Positions 18,412-26,960 of a stretch of 47,385 bases of DNA are shown here, one piece after another; the first letter of the stretch is position 1; each line of letters begins with the position of its first letter. Below the pieces are notes generated by a model. That model searched no databases, was not told where the DNA came from, and saw only the letters and a list, made by a program, of their open reading frames with translations. Location: contig CACGWW010000012.1 in NCBI GenBank assembly GCA_902576905.1, positions 1-47,385 on the forward strand, given 5' to 3'. Made by a program: the position numbers and the translations under genes. Origin of the DNA: an uncultured Alphaproteobacteria bacterium (GTDB taxonomy: Bacteria; Pseudomonadota; Alphaproteobacteria; Rhodobacterales; Rhodobacteraceae).

Positions 18412-19626
18412 TCAAGCGATCACTACTTGCTTAGCCTTTATTCGTAAGTGAAATTGCCAGAGAATTAAAAGATTAACAGACCCCATAAGCGATGCAAACT
18501 GGAATGACCAAGTATAATCGCCTTTTATATCAAAAAGTAACCCTCCAAAATACCCACCTAAGCCCATACCTACCCAACCAAAAAAAGAACCTAGGGCCAT
18601 TGCTCTGCCAGCTAACTTTGCCGATACCATCATTCTTGCACAGACTAATATTGCTGACATTACACCGGAATATGTAAAACCAAAAGCTGCGGCAAGAATA
18701 AATAAGCCAACTTTTAAATCTATGTATGGGAAGCCAAGAACCGTAATTGTTTGGCCGATAGACATTAGAATATATGTAGGTAGGGCACCAAAAATATCTC
18801 CAAGTTTTCCACTAATTATACGTCCAACTATTCCAAAGACCATTAGAACAAGGAAAACGCTCGCGGCAAAGTCCTCTGAGAATGAAGCGTCCGTAAGTAA
18901 GGGTATTAAATGAACGATAGGTACCGACATGCATATACAGCAAAAAATCACAGCACAAGAAATCCAGGTAATAACTTCTTTTTCACTAAGTGGAAAATCC
19001 CTGAAGTCATCTTTTATGGCAATACGAGCTCTTTCTCGCCATGGCGACTCCTTGATCATGAAAGAAAAAGGAGCCATTATCAAAAGATATATGTAGGATA
19101 GATACATATACGCATCTTGCCATCCGTAAGCCTTGATTAGATATGTTGATAATAAAGGAATTAACCCTTGGCCAGCTGCCCCACCCGCCGCAGTTATTCC
19201 AATTGCTAAGCCAGGATTTTTCTTAAACCAAAAGCCCACATTGGCATAAAGAGGGGAGCCAACAACAGCATTCCCAAAAGCACCAAAACAAAAATATAAT
19301 GTATAAAAATGGAGAATACTACTCTGCTTGCCCAATAAAAATAAGCAAGAGACCATAAAGAAGGTAGCAAAAAAGCCAAAAAGCCTTGTTCCATATTTAT
19401 CGGCAATATAACCCCAAATTATACCAAAAAATGCAGATCCTAAAGACGCAACAGTGTAGCCAAAAGCTGTATTTGCGCGTGTCCACCCGAATTCATTCGA
19501 TAATGGTTTTAAAAAAACAGATATTGAACCCATTGTGCCAAATGAAAGAGCGGTTAGAGTAAAGACAGAAATGACCATTACCCATCCATAAAGGGGATCT
19601 CTAGCTACACTATTTTCGCTGCTCAA
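18412..19626 (-). CDS. MFS transporter
   Basis: Polytopic membrane protein of 404 residues with about twelve hydrophobic segments, halves separated by a charged loop (KESPWRERARIAIKDDFRDF, about 193-212). Its N-terminal half has SISVFLKPLSNEFGWTRANT and the loop 2-3 motif WGYIADKYGTR, as in monocarboxylate/oxalate-formate antiporter-like MFS families. It is the last gene of a leftward set (COG4091 dehydrogenase, two SDRs, transporter), which suggests uptake of the compound those dehydrogenases handle. It converges with the M24 gene with only two bases between stops. Confidence 0.87.
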   Translation of the reverse strand: MSSENSVARDPLYGWVMVISVFTLTALSFGTMGSISVFLKPLSNEFGWTRANTAFGYTVASLGSAFFGIIWGYIADKYGTRLFGFFATFFMVSCLFLLGKQSSILHFYTLYFCFGAFGNAVVGSPLYANVGFWFKKNPGLAIGITAAGGAAGQGLIPLLSTYLIKAYGWQDAYMYLSYIYLLIMAPFSFMIKESPWRERARIAIKDDFRDFPLSEKEVITWISCAVIFCCICMSVPIVHLIPLLTDASFSEDFAASVFLVLMVFGIVGRIISGKLGDIFGALPTYILMSIGQTITVLGFPYIDLKVGLFILAAAFGFTYSGVMSAILVCARMMVSAKLAGRAMALGSFFGWVGMGLGGYFGGLLFDIKGDYTWSFQFASLMGSVNLLILWQFHLRIKAKQVVIA

Positions 19627-19737
19627 TTTCTATCCTTTAAAACAGTCTTTTCTGCACAATTTAAAAAGGCTCAAGACATTGTATGCCCATTGATAGGCAA
19701 GGCACCATGGTCAAATTTTAAGTGCTTAATGTAAAAG

Positions 19738-20523
19738 TTACAACTTAAGATTCTGCGCATTTATCCAAGCATTGTATTTAGCGCTAACAATCTGATCATT
19801 CTCTGATATCATTTTCCCCGAAAATTCATTGGCGTTACTTGAAGTACACCATAAAGCAAATAAGCCCGTTTTTTTTGAGTTTATAAGGTCTTCTTTTCTT
19901 ACTTTTGAGACTCTATTTATCCCACTAGCTCTAATTTTACCTTGCATATCGGTGTCAACCATTCCAGGGCTTAGTCCAATTGATGAGATACCATACTGGT
20001 TACCTTCAAGATGTGTTTGTTGATTAATCATATGAAGTGCGGCTTTTGTTGAGCAATAGGCTGTCCAACCCTCTATTGCGTTTATTGATGCGCCTGATAG
20101 TACATTTATGACTTTTCCTCTATTTTTCAGAAGGTTGTTCCAACAATATGATATTAATAATGACGGAGCTAAATAATTCACCCTAACTGCTTTCTCAAAG
20201 TCTTGTAATTCTATTTTTTCTAACGAAGTAATAGGTTCAATTACCGCACCATTATTGATTAAAATATCAACAGTTCCCCAAATTGATAAGGCCATCTCCG
20301 TTTGCTCTTTCAAAGAAGAAAGGTTTGATAAATTTATTGGAGATTCAACTGCTTGAAAGCCGTCTGTCACAAGCTGATTTACGGTGTCTTTACAATCATT
20401 TAGCTTCCGACCCGAAAATATCACTCTATAACCATTTTTGGCTAGCGTTATACCAATTGATAAACCAATCCCCGTTCGAGCCCCAGTAATTAGGCATATT
20501 TTCTTTTTAAAATTCTCTGACAC
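19738..20523 (-). CDS. SDR family NAD(P)-dependent oxidoreductase
   Basis: Classical short-chain dehydrogenase, 261 residues. Cofactor loop TGARTGIGLSIG (13-24), NNGA at about 90-93, catalytic Ser143 (VLSGAS) and the Tyr156-x3-Lys160 pair (AYCSTK) are all in place, and LSPGMVDTDM follows at the expected distance. It starts 22 bases after the end of another SDR gene on the same strand. Substrate not identifiable. Confidence 0.87.
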   Translation of the reverse strand: MSENFKKKICLITGARTGIGLSIGITLAKNGYRVIFSGRKLNDCKDTVNQLVTDGFQAVESPINLSNLSSLKEQTEMALSIWGTVDILINNGAVIEPITSLEKIELQDFEKAVRVNYLAPSLLISYCWNNLLKNRGKVINVLSGASINAIEGWTAYCSTKAALHMINQQTHLEGNQYGISSIGLSPGMVDTDMQGKIRASGINRVSKVRKEDLINSKKTGLFALWCTSSNANEFSGKMISENDQIVSAKYNAWINAQNLKL

Positions 20524-20545
20524 TTCTTTTACTTTTTAATTGCAA

Positions 20546-21238
20546 CTAAAATTTTTCAACCCAAGGTCGCAACTCAATTTCCCAAGACCAGGAGCTTTTA
20601 TGTTGTTGATAAAAATGCAAATAGCTTTTTGCGATTTCGTCAGGATCTAAAAATTTGTAAGAGCCGTCTTCTTGTCTCTCTTCACGATGGGCTGCACTTA
20701 TGCCCCCATCAATAACGAAATGGCCTATGTGTATGTTTTGGGGATGCAGTTCTCTTGCTAATGATTGTGCTAGGCCTCTCAATCCAAACTTTCCCATTGC
20801 AAACACTGAAGAGAGAGGGAAGCCCTTAACTGCTGCTGATGCACTGGTTAAGAAGATATTTCCTTCTCCTTTTTTTAACATTCTTTTTGCAGCTTGCTGT
20901 GCAACTAGAAAGCCTCCGTAGCACGTTGTTTCAATAGCTTTTTTAGTTTCATGAGGGTCCAAGTCTACAATAGACCCTCTAACCCGAGCCGAAGGGTTGT
21001 AGATTACAATTTCCGGAGTTCCTATTACCTCGTCAGTTTTCTTGAATAACTCCTCTACATGAATTGGGTCAGAAGCATCACAGGTATAAACGTTAGCATT
21101 TGTTTCCTCTTTAAGTGATGCTAATTTTTCTGTATTTCTTGATGCTAAACAAATAGTTTTCTTTTCAGAATGAAACAGTCGCGCTAATGAAGCGCTTAGG
21201 CCTAAACCAACGCCCACAATCAATACCGACCCTGCCAT
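20546..21238 (-). CDS. Atypical SDR with Phe in place of the catalytic Tyr
   Basis: SDR-fold protein of 230 residues. The nucleotide loop is VGVGLGLSASLARLF and the strand after it ends CLASRNTEKLA, so NADP(H) binding is likely. In the catalytic region TSASAAVKGF provides the Ser, but the YxxxK motif reads FAMGK (Phe146 to Lys150). As I recall, this FAMGK form recurs in a distinct SDR branch, so it is probably not a sequencing error; such proteins may use other chemistry or be non-catalytic. It ends ELRPWVEKF, a conserved-looking tail. Confidence 0.8.
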   Translation of the reverse strand: MAGSVLIVGVGLGLSASLARLFHSEKKTICLASRNTEKLASLKEETNANVYTCDASDPIHVEELFKKTDEVIGTPEIVIYNPSARVRGSIVDLDPHETKKAIETTCYGGFLVAQQAAKRMLKKGEGNIFLTSASAAVKGFPLSSVFAMGKFGLRGLAQSLARELHPQNIHIGHFVIDGGISAAHREERQEDGSYKFLDPDEIAKSYLHFYQQHKSSWSWEIELRPWVEKF

Positions 21239-21306
21239 AAAAGCTCCCTTAGTAATTATAATATATTTAATGATACTTATTAATTAGCGCTTAGGTAATC
21301 TTTATT

Positions 21307-22605
21307 TCAGCTTAATTTTATTTTTTCTCGTATCTTAACCGCTGGACAGTTTATATCAACGTCGACATCCGACCAACATACTGGTTTATCTTTTTCAATG
21401 TTCCTCTTTAATTTAACATTATTAGCGAGACCTATCGGTAGCCCATTTATTTGTTTTGCAAAATTTGCTTGGTAAAGTTTTCCCCAAACAGTAAACCCTC
21501 CTTCACCATCCAATAATTGCCCTTTTTTTAGATTTTGTTTTGCAGTCGCAATTACATCTCCAGAAAATTCTTTCGTGAATCCAGTAGCTTTCTTTAAAAT
21601 AGCAGCGGAGAAGATCGATGTGTTCAATTCCATGCCTATAAGATGAAATGGCTTGTACATTGAAGAATATCGTCCTGTATCATCTGTATTCATTCCGTAT
21701 TGAGTAAAACATTTTGCTGCATATTCATTTGCTGCTTCAAGCACTACATAAACGCCCCACCTAAGGTCTTTAGAAACTGGTCTTCCATCTCTTTCTAAAG
21801 AAGATACGACTTCAACTGTGCCAGATGACTCTAAAATACCTCCATCAACTTGAGGTCTCAAAACATGAGAGAGATGGTCCATTCCAGCTGGAGGAAACTG
21901 TAGGCCATTGGAAGGTGGTTTTAATAATGTAGCGTTGCTTATTGCAGCCATTTCCAAAGCAGATTTTGTTCCATCCAAAAAAGAATTAAACATTCTACTA
22001 TTCATTCCGGCAGATAAAGCCTCTTCTCTATTTAACCCATAGTAATCCCAAACGGTATCGGGTGTACTATAATGATATTCAGGTAGATATTTTGTTCCTT
22101 TGCCTGCTGCGGCCACGTGAAACCCAGAAGCACGTGCCCATTCAACGAGTTCCGTAGTAAGAGCAGGTTGATCGCCATAAGCCATAGAATAAACAATACC
22201 AGCCTTCTCCGCTTCTTTTGCTAAATATGGTCCGCTCAACACATCAGCCTCAACATTTACCATAACAATATCCAACCCTTGCTCTATAGCAATAAGTGCA
22301 TGTTTTGTTCCCTCTACAGGATCTCCGGTAGCTTCTACCAAAACATCTATTTTGGTCTGAGAGATCATCTTTTTCAAATTATCAAAAAATAATACTGACT
22401 CTATCTGTTCTTCAGTCCAGCCTACATCTCTGCAATTTTTTTTAGCATTTTCTACGCTGATATCGACAATTGAACTAACTTCTAAACCAATGGTGAACGG
22501 TGCTTGAGATAAAAACATGGATCCAAATTTACCGGCGCCAATTAGTCCAACCCTTACCCGTTCTTGATTAGCTTCTCTTTTTTGAACTTCATTATATAAA
22601 AACAT
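21307..22605 (-). CDS. COG4091-type predicted homoserine dehydrogenase with C-terminal SAF domain
   Basis: NAD(P)-dependent enzyme of 432 residues. The Rossmann motif VRVGLIGAGKFGSMFLSQ (about 17-34) is followed by a homoserine-dehydrogenase-like catalytic domain (VLVEATGDPVEGTKHALIAI; YSMAYGDQPALTTELVEWAR). The last 100 residues hold a SAF-type beta-clip domain starting KQNLKKGQLLDGEGG. Such proteins have been labelled FlgA-like or homoserine dehydrogenase but have no settled reaction. First gene of a leftward set with two SDRs and an MFS transporter, pointing to a polyol or sugar-acid pathway rather than threonine synthesis; this is inference. Confidence 0.82.
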   Translation of the reverse strand: MFLYNEVQKREANQERVRVGLIGAGKFGSMFLSQAPFTIGLEVSSIVDISVENAKKNCRDVGWTEEQIESVLFFDNLKKMISQTKIDVLVEATGDPVEGTKHALIAIEQGLDIVMVNVEADVLSGPYLAKEAEKAGIVYSMAYGDQPALTTELVEWARASGFHVAAAGKGTKYLPEYHYSTPDTVWDYYGLNREEALSAGMNSRMFNSFLDGTKSALEMAAISNATLLKPPSNGLQFPPAGMDHLSHVLRPQVDGGILESSGTVEVVSSLERDGRPVSKDLRWGVYVVLEAANEYAAKCFTQYGMNTDDTGRYSSMYKPFHLIGMELNTSIFSAAILKKATGFTKEFSGDVIATAKQNLKKGQLLDGEGGFTVWGKLYQANFAKQINGLPIGLANNVKLKRNIEKDKPVCWSDVDVDINCPAVKIREKIKLS

Positions 22606-22689
22606 CTTTTAATAATCTTCTGATTTTATACTCTAATATTTAATTGCTTTATATACTTTAAATTAATACCACCCTGAAAGGAATATTGT

Positions 22690-23298
22690 ATGAAAAAATA
22701 CGTAGTAATAGGGCGTCCGAGGGCAGGATCATTGATCGCTGAGTTTTTGTTAACTGCTGCAAATGTTGAGTATGAGTTTAAAAATATATCTATCGAAGAG
22801 GCACAGCAGGATGAATTTAAGAGTATAAGTCCTTTTTCAAAAATTCCAGTTTTAGTCTGTCCAGACGGGCAAACCATATTTGAAACAGTAGCAATTGTGA
22901 CCCATTTGATAGAAAAGTTTCCTCAATTGGCTCCTCACAGCTCCTCGTCTCAGCGTAACCTTTTATGGCAGTATTTAGCAATGATAGCGACGTCAATATA
23001 TGCAGGATATCATAGACAGTTTTACTCGCACCGTTATGCACCTAAAGATGTTGCAGAGGATGTTGGAAAGCTAGCCGCTCAAGACCGTGAAACCGCTTAC
23101 AATTATATAAATATGAAACTTAATCCTTATTTATTAGGGGAAAACAAATCAGCAGTGGATTATTATTTGTATATGGTAACGCGATGGGACCCTAGTATAG
23201 ATAATTTACTTAATGATAAAGATAATTTAGGTAAATTTATTTCTCACATGAAAGAAGATGATGCGGTAAAGAAAGTGTTATCATCTCACAAGCTATGA
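22690..23298 (+). CDS. Glutathione S-transferase family protein
   Basis: Soluble GST-fold protein, 202 residues. The thioredoxin-like N-terminus is KYVVIGRPRAGSLIAEFLL, with SPFSKIPVLVCPDGQTIFET carrying the cis-Pro and the Glu-Thr (in place of the usual Glu-Ser) that hold glutathione. The C-terminal helical domain includes NPYLLGENKSAVDYYLYMV. A clear ribosome-binding site (AAAGGA) lies about eight bases before the ATG. It heads a rightward set of four genes and is divergent from the COG4091 gene with 84 bases between starts, a region that must hold both promoters. Confidence 0.84.
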   Translation: MKKYVVIGRPRAGSLIAEFLLTAANVEYEFKNISIEEAQQDEFKSISPFSKIPVLVCPDGQTIFETVAIVTHLIEKFPQLAPHSSSSQRNLLWQYLAMIATSIYAGYHRQFYSHRYAPKDVAEDVGKLAAQDRETAYNYINMKLNPYLLGENKSAVDYYLYMVTRWDPSIDNLLNDKDNLGKFISHMKEDDAVKKVLSSHKL

Positions 23299-23349
23299 AT
23301 TTCAGTTAGCAAGAAGTGCCATAAAAATTATATAAAAAGGAGAATATTT

Positions 23350-23739
23350 ATGTCTATTTTTACTGAGGACCTATTTGAAAAGGGTATAAAGCAGAGAGTA
23401 TCGACGGTTGGAGAGGATTATGTAAAGAAAAACCTGGAAGAAGCAGACGAATTCTCCCGACCTTTTCAAGAAGCAATGACAGCCTGGTGTTGGGGTTTTG
23501 GTTGGGGCGATGAAGCAATTGACGCAAAAACACGATCAATGATGAATCTTTCAATGATTGGTGCTCTTGGAAAAATGACAGAGTGGGAAACACATTTTAG
23601 AGGAGCCATAAAAAATGGAGTTTCTAAAAATGAATTGCGGGCAATTATACACGTTATTGGTATTTATTGCGGTGTACCACAAGCTGTGGAATGCTTTAGG
23701 GTAGCGAGAAAGGTTTTAGAAGAAGAGAATTTAATTTAA
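23350..23739 (+). CDS. Carboxymuconolactone decarboxylase family protein
   Basis: All-helical protein of 129 residues. The family core is visible in WCWGFGWGDEAIDAKTRSM, LSMIGALGKMTEWETHFRGA and IIHVIGIYCGVPQAVECFR, where the His/Glu pattern of gamma-carboxymuconolactone decarboxylases is kept. The Shine-Dalgarno AAGGAG at 23337-23342 sits eight bases before the ATG. There is no CxxC, so the AhpD-type peroxidase role is unlikely. It follows the GST gene by 51 bases and precedes the methyltransferase by 7 bases. No other beta-ketoadipate gene is present, so its substrate is unclear. Confidence 0.85.
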   Translation: MSIFTEDLFEKGIKQRVSTVGEDYVKKNLEEADEFSRPFQEAMTAWCWGFGWGDEAIDAKTRSMMNLSMIGALGKMTEWETHFRGAIKNGVSKNELRAIIHVIGIYCGVPQAVECFRVARKVLEEENLI

Positions 23740-23746
23740 AGAAATA

Positions 23747-24584
23747 GTGCTGTTATTTAATATGAATAACATAAAAGAAATGAAACTTTATTCTGATGCT
23801 TACAGAATATTCAAAGATTTGAGAGCGCTCGGTTATGCGGAGGACGATAAGCTTAGTCTAGAGGACGTAAATCAATTTGACCAATTGCACTATCATGGCA
23901 CGTTAAGCGTTCAAGAGGCTATAGAGACTATTAATATTCAGGAAAATGATAATGTCTTGGAGGTAGGGGCTGGCTGGGGAGGCCCATCTCGATACATTGC
24001 TTATAAAACAAGAGCGTATGTTTCCGCTTTGGAACTACAGCAAGATTATTCAGAGGTCGGGAAGGAGTTGACACTTAGAACAGGCCTTCAAAGATTCGTC
24101 ACACACATAAACCAAGATTTTCTAAAATTTTTCCCAAAAGAGTGCTTGTTTTAATAAAATTGTTTCTTGGTTAGCCTTATACCATATTCCTTATCGAAAG
24201 AAATATACTGACAAACTTTTTAACTTGTTGAATAAAAATGGGATGCTCTTCATTGAAGACCTTACTTTTGGGAGCGGGTTTGAGAGCTCTCATAAGGAAA
24301 TGTCAGAAAAGAAACTCTTTGCAAATTCATTGGAAAAATATTCTGATTATTTAGATACCTGTGCTAACGTTGGTTTTGAAATTGTTGAGCATAAGGATAT
24401 GTCATCAGACTGGGAAAGTCTTACAAATGAACGATTGAAGTTGCTTCAAGCTAATAGAAACAAACAAGAAAAAATTCACGGTGTTGAAGGGTATATTACA
24501 ATTGAAGAATTCTATAAAACCGCTGCAGAGTGTTTTGCTGAAAATGTTATTGACGGTATAAGGTTGATTTGTAAGAAAAATTAG
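23747..24584 (+). pseudogene. SAM-dependent methyltransferase, interrupted by a +1 frameshift
   Basis: Class I methyltransferase resembling the sarcosine/dimethylglycine and phosphoethanolamine N-methyltransferase group. The first part has FDQLHYHGTLSVQEAI and SAM motif I NVLEVGAGWGGPSRYIA, then runs ...FPKECLF and stops at 24152-24154. The rest continues one frame over: NKIVSWLALYHIPYRKKYTD followed by LLNKNGMLFIEDLTFGSGFE. Removing one T from TTTT at 24149-24152 gives a single open frame of about 279 codons. Either the gene is recently inactivated or the assembly has a homopolymer error. The start may be the ATG at 23762 (MNNIKEMKLYSD) rather than at 23747. It lies 33 bases upstream of a type III glutamine synthetase gene. 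Confidence 0.85.
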
Positions 24585-24617
24585 GTTCTTACCTAAAGTA
24601 ATGAATGGAGACAAACA

Positions 24618-25919
24618 ATGGATTTAAAGAATTACGCAAAAAAAGAAAAAATAAAATATTTTATGGTTACTTATACTGATCTTTTTGGGGTACAGAGAGC
24701 AAAGCTTGTTCCTGCATCAGCTATATCTGATATGCAAAAAGATGGAGCCGGTTTTGCCGGCTTTGCTAGTTGGCTAGATATGACCCCTGCGTACCCAGAT
24801 ATGCTAGCAGTGCCCGACCCTCAGAGCGTTATAAAACTTCCTTGGAAAAAGGATGTGGCTTGGCTTGCAAGTAACTGCATGATGGAGGGCGAATTGGTCG
24901 AACAGGCACCAAGAAATGTTCTTAACAAAGCTATTGATAGAGCAAAAAAGAAGAGCATGAGGGTAAAGACTGGCATAGAAGCTGAGTTTTTTCTCTTAAC
25001 GCCTGATGGATCAGCTATATCTGACCCATATGATAATGCTGAAAAACCTTGTTATGATCAGCAGGCTTTGATGCGCCGATACGATGTGATAGCTGAAATT
25101 TGTGATTATCTTGGTGTATTGGGTTGGGGTCCGTATCAAAATGATCATGAAGATGCCAATGGTCAATTTGAAATGAATTTTGAATTTGATGACGCTTTAC
25201 GAACTGCAGATAAACACTCTTTTTTCAAATTCATGGTTAAATCCGTTGCTGAAAAGCATGGTCTTAGGGCGACTTTTATGCCAAAGCCAATTGAGAGTTT
25301 AACTGGCAATGGTTGTCACGCTCATATATCAGTTTGGGATTTAAAGGCTAAGAAAAATGTTTTTGCTAGTAAGAATTCAGATATTGGTTTGTCAAAAGAG
25401 GGTCTTAACTTTCTTGGAGGCATTATTAGTCACGCTAAGGCTATGGCTGCGATCACAAATCCGACTGTAAATTCCTATAAACGAATTAATGCTCCAAGAA
25501 CTTTAAGTGGAGCAAGTTGGGCGCCAAATACTATTACTTGGACGGAAAATAATAGAACTCATATGGTGAGAGTACCCGACGCGGGAAGATTTGAACTAAG
25601 ACTTCCTGATGGGGCGACTAATCCTTATTTGTTGCAAGCAGCTATCATTACGGCAGGGTTAAATGGCGTTGAAAAAAAATTAGATCCAGGGGAACGTTCA
25701 AATACAAATATGTATGAAGATGCAAAAGCAATTGCCAAGGCTGAAAAGTTGCCATTAAACCTACTTGATGCTTTGCGTGCGTTTGATAAAGATAAAAGCT
25801 TTAAAGAGGGACTAGGAAAAGCCTTTTCTGATTCATTTATTAAGCTCAAAATGGAAGAATGGCATTCTTACACTGCACATTTTTCAGAATGGGAAAAAAG
25901 AAATACTTTGGATATTTAG
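24618..25919 (+). CDS. glnT: Type III glutamine synthetase family (GlnT or gamma-glutamylmethylamide synthetase)
   Basis: ATP-dependent ligase of 433 residues joining glutamate to ammonia or to an amine. The N-terminal grasp contains VTYTDLFGVQRAKLVPASAI. The catalytic domain shows KTGIEAEFFLLTPDGSAISD with the metal glutamates, YQNDHEDANGQFEMNFEFDD, GNGCHAHISVW with the glutamate/ATP-binding His residues, and RFELRLPDGATNPYLLQAA. This is the marine GlnT-type protein in which GmaS, which uses methylamine, is also found; I cannot separate the two without a tree. A clear spacer with GGAG precedes the ATG. No N-methylglutamate synthase genes are in the window. Confidence 0.87.
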   Translation: MDLKNYAKKEKIKYFMVTYTDLFGVQRAKLVPASAISDMQKDGAGFAGFASWLDMTPAYPDMLAVPDPQSVIKLPWKKDVAWLASNCMMEGELVEQAPRNVLNKAIDRAKKKSMRVKTGIEAEFFLLTPDGSAISDPYDNAEKPCYDQQALMRRYDVIAEICDYLGVLGWGPYQNDHEDANGQFEMNFEFDDALRTADKHSFFKFMVKSVAEKHGLRATFMPKPIESLTGNGCHAHISVWDLKAKKNVFASKNSDIGLSKEGLNFLGGIISHAKAMAAITNPTVNSYKRINAPRTLSGASWAPNTITWTENNRTHMVRVPDAGRFELRLPDGATNPYLLQAAIITAGLNGVEKKLDPGERSNTNMYEDAKAIAKAEKLPLNLLDALRAFDKDKSFKEGLGKAFSDSFIKLKMEEWHSYTAHFSEWEKRNTLDI

Positions 25920-25935
25920 AGTGCTATACGTTTTT

Positions 25936-26946
25936 TTAGCTCTCCGACAGTCCTTTAATCTTTTCTAAGAGCTCCTTATTTATTTTTCTGGGGCTGTTAT
26001 CCAGTCTATTTTGATGTCGTCTCTCCCCAGGAAGCCGTATTCCTTTTAACTGTTTAATTTCCTTGAAGAATCCTTCGCTATGACTATCCCAGTCTGGTCC
26101 AGCTATAAGCTCAGGGTTAATAGCTAGGACTAGTTCTCCTCCCTTTGCAGGGCCCCCATCATTATTATCAGTTTTTGCTGCTTCAAAAGAAAAATTGTCT
26201 CCTGTTAATCCTGCAGAAAATAGCTCGATCATCATAGATATAGCTGACCCTTTATATCCTCCAAAAGGTAATAACACTCCCTTTAATATTTCTTTTGGAT
26301 CATCAGATGGATTTCCATCAGGTCCAAGACCTGTTCCATGAGGAACAGAGTGTCCGTCTCGCGCTGCGATTTGAACATCTCCCATTGCAAGTGTTGAAGT
26401 AGCCATATCAAAAACCAAAGGGGTTGAATTCTTTCTTGGCCAAGCAAAGGAAATGGGGTTTGTTCCAAAAAATGGTTCTGTTGCGCCAGCTGGTGCAACA
26501 GAAGGTTTGTAAACTGTACAAGCAATACCCGATAATCCTCGTTCAGCCAAGTACTCAGTCTCTGGCCAAAGAGCTGCAAAATGAAAACTATTTATAAGGC
26601 GCATTACAGCTATCCCGTGCTTTAGAGCCGCGTCCGACAGTACTGGTAAGCTTTTTTCAAGCGAATAGGGGGCATAACCTAAATTTCCATCAACGGTTAT
26701 AACAGAAGGCAGGCTAGAGGTTATTTTTGGGTCTGCCTTTCCATTTACTTTGCCTGATTTCAAGGATGCAACGTAGCCAGGAATCCTGAAGAGGCCGTGT
26801 GACAATGACCCATCTCTTTCCGCTGTTGCGACAGTTATTGCTATAGCGTTTGCATTTTCTTTATTACAACCAAATTTACTCAACACATTAAATGCTAAAT
26901 CATATATCTGTTCAACAGTAAGTGCCTCTATCTCTATATTACTCAT
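25936..26946 (-). CDS. Ldh2 family reductase, delta1-piperideine/pyrroline-2-carboxylate reductase-like (DpkA)
   Basis: NAD(P)H-dependent oxidoreductase of the malate/L-lactate dehydrogenase type-2 fold, 336 residues. Diagnostic stretches are ERDGSLSHGLFRIPGYVASL (with His50), FHFAALWPETEYLAERGL, FFGTNPISFAWPR, LVFDMATSTLAMGDVQIAA, LLPFGGYKGSAISMMIELF and the RLPGERRHQNR tail. From memory these match Pseudomonas DpkA, which reduces cyclic imino acids made from D-lysine or D-proline, better than malate or ureidoglycolate dehydrogenases. It begins 14 bases after a RidA-like gene on the same strand, consistent with imine chemistry. The substrate assignment is inferred. Confidence 0.84.
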   Translation of the reverse strand: MSNIEIEALTVEQIYDLAFNVLSKFGCNKENANAIAITVATAERDGSLSHGLFRIPGYVASLKSGKVNGKADPKITSSLPSVITVDGNLGYAPYSLEKSLPVLSDAALKHGIAVMRLINSFHFAALWPETEYLAERGLSGIACTVYKPSVAPAGATEPFFGTNPISFAWPRKNSTPLVFDMATSTLAMGDVQIAARDGHSVPHGTGLGPDGNPSDDPKEILKGVLLPFGGYKGSAISMMIELFSAGLTGDNFSFEAAKTDNNDGGPAKGGELVLAINPELIAGPDWDSHSEGFFKEIKQLKGIRLPGERRHQNRLDNSPRKINKELLEKIKGLSES

Positions 26947-26960
26947 TTGAATAATCCTTT

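Noticed and set aside
25910-25955. Imperfect inverted repeat (AGAGTGCT ... AGCTCT) between convergent genes, with a T run in the loop
   Set aside because: The stem is short and bulged and the T run lies in the loop, so it is not a credible intrinsic terminator.
26283-26579. 98-codon minus-strand frame inside the DpkA-like gene
   Set aside because: Same strand but different frame of a well-supported enzyme; low-complexity Leu/Gln-rich product.
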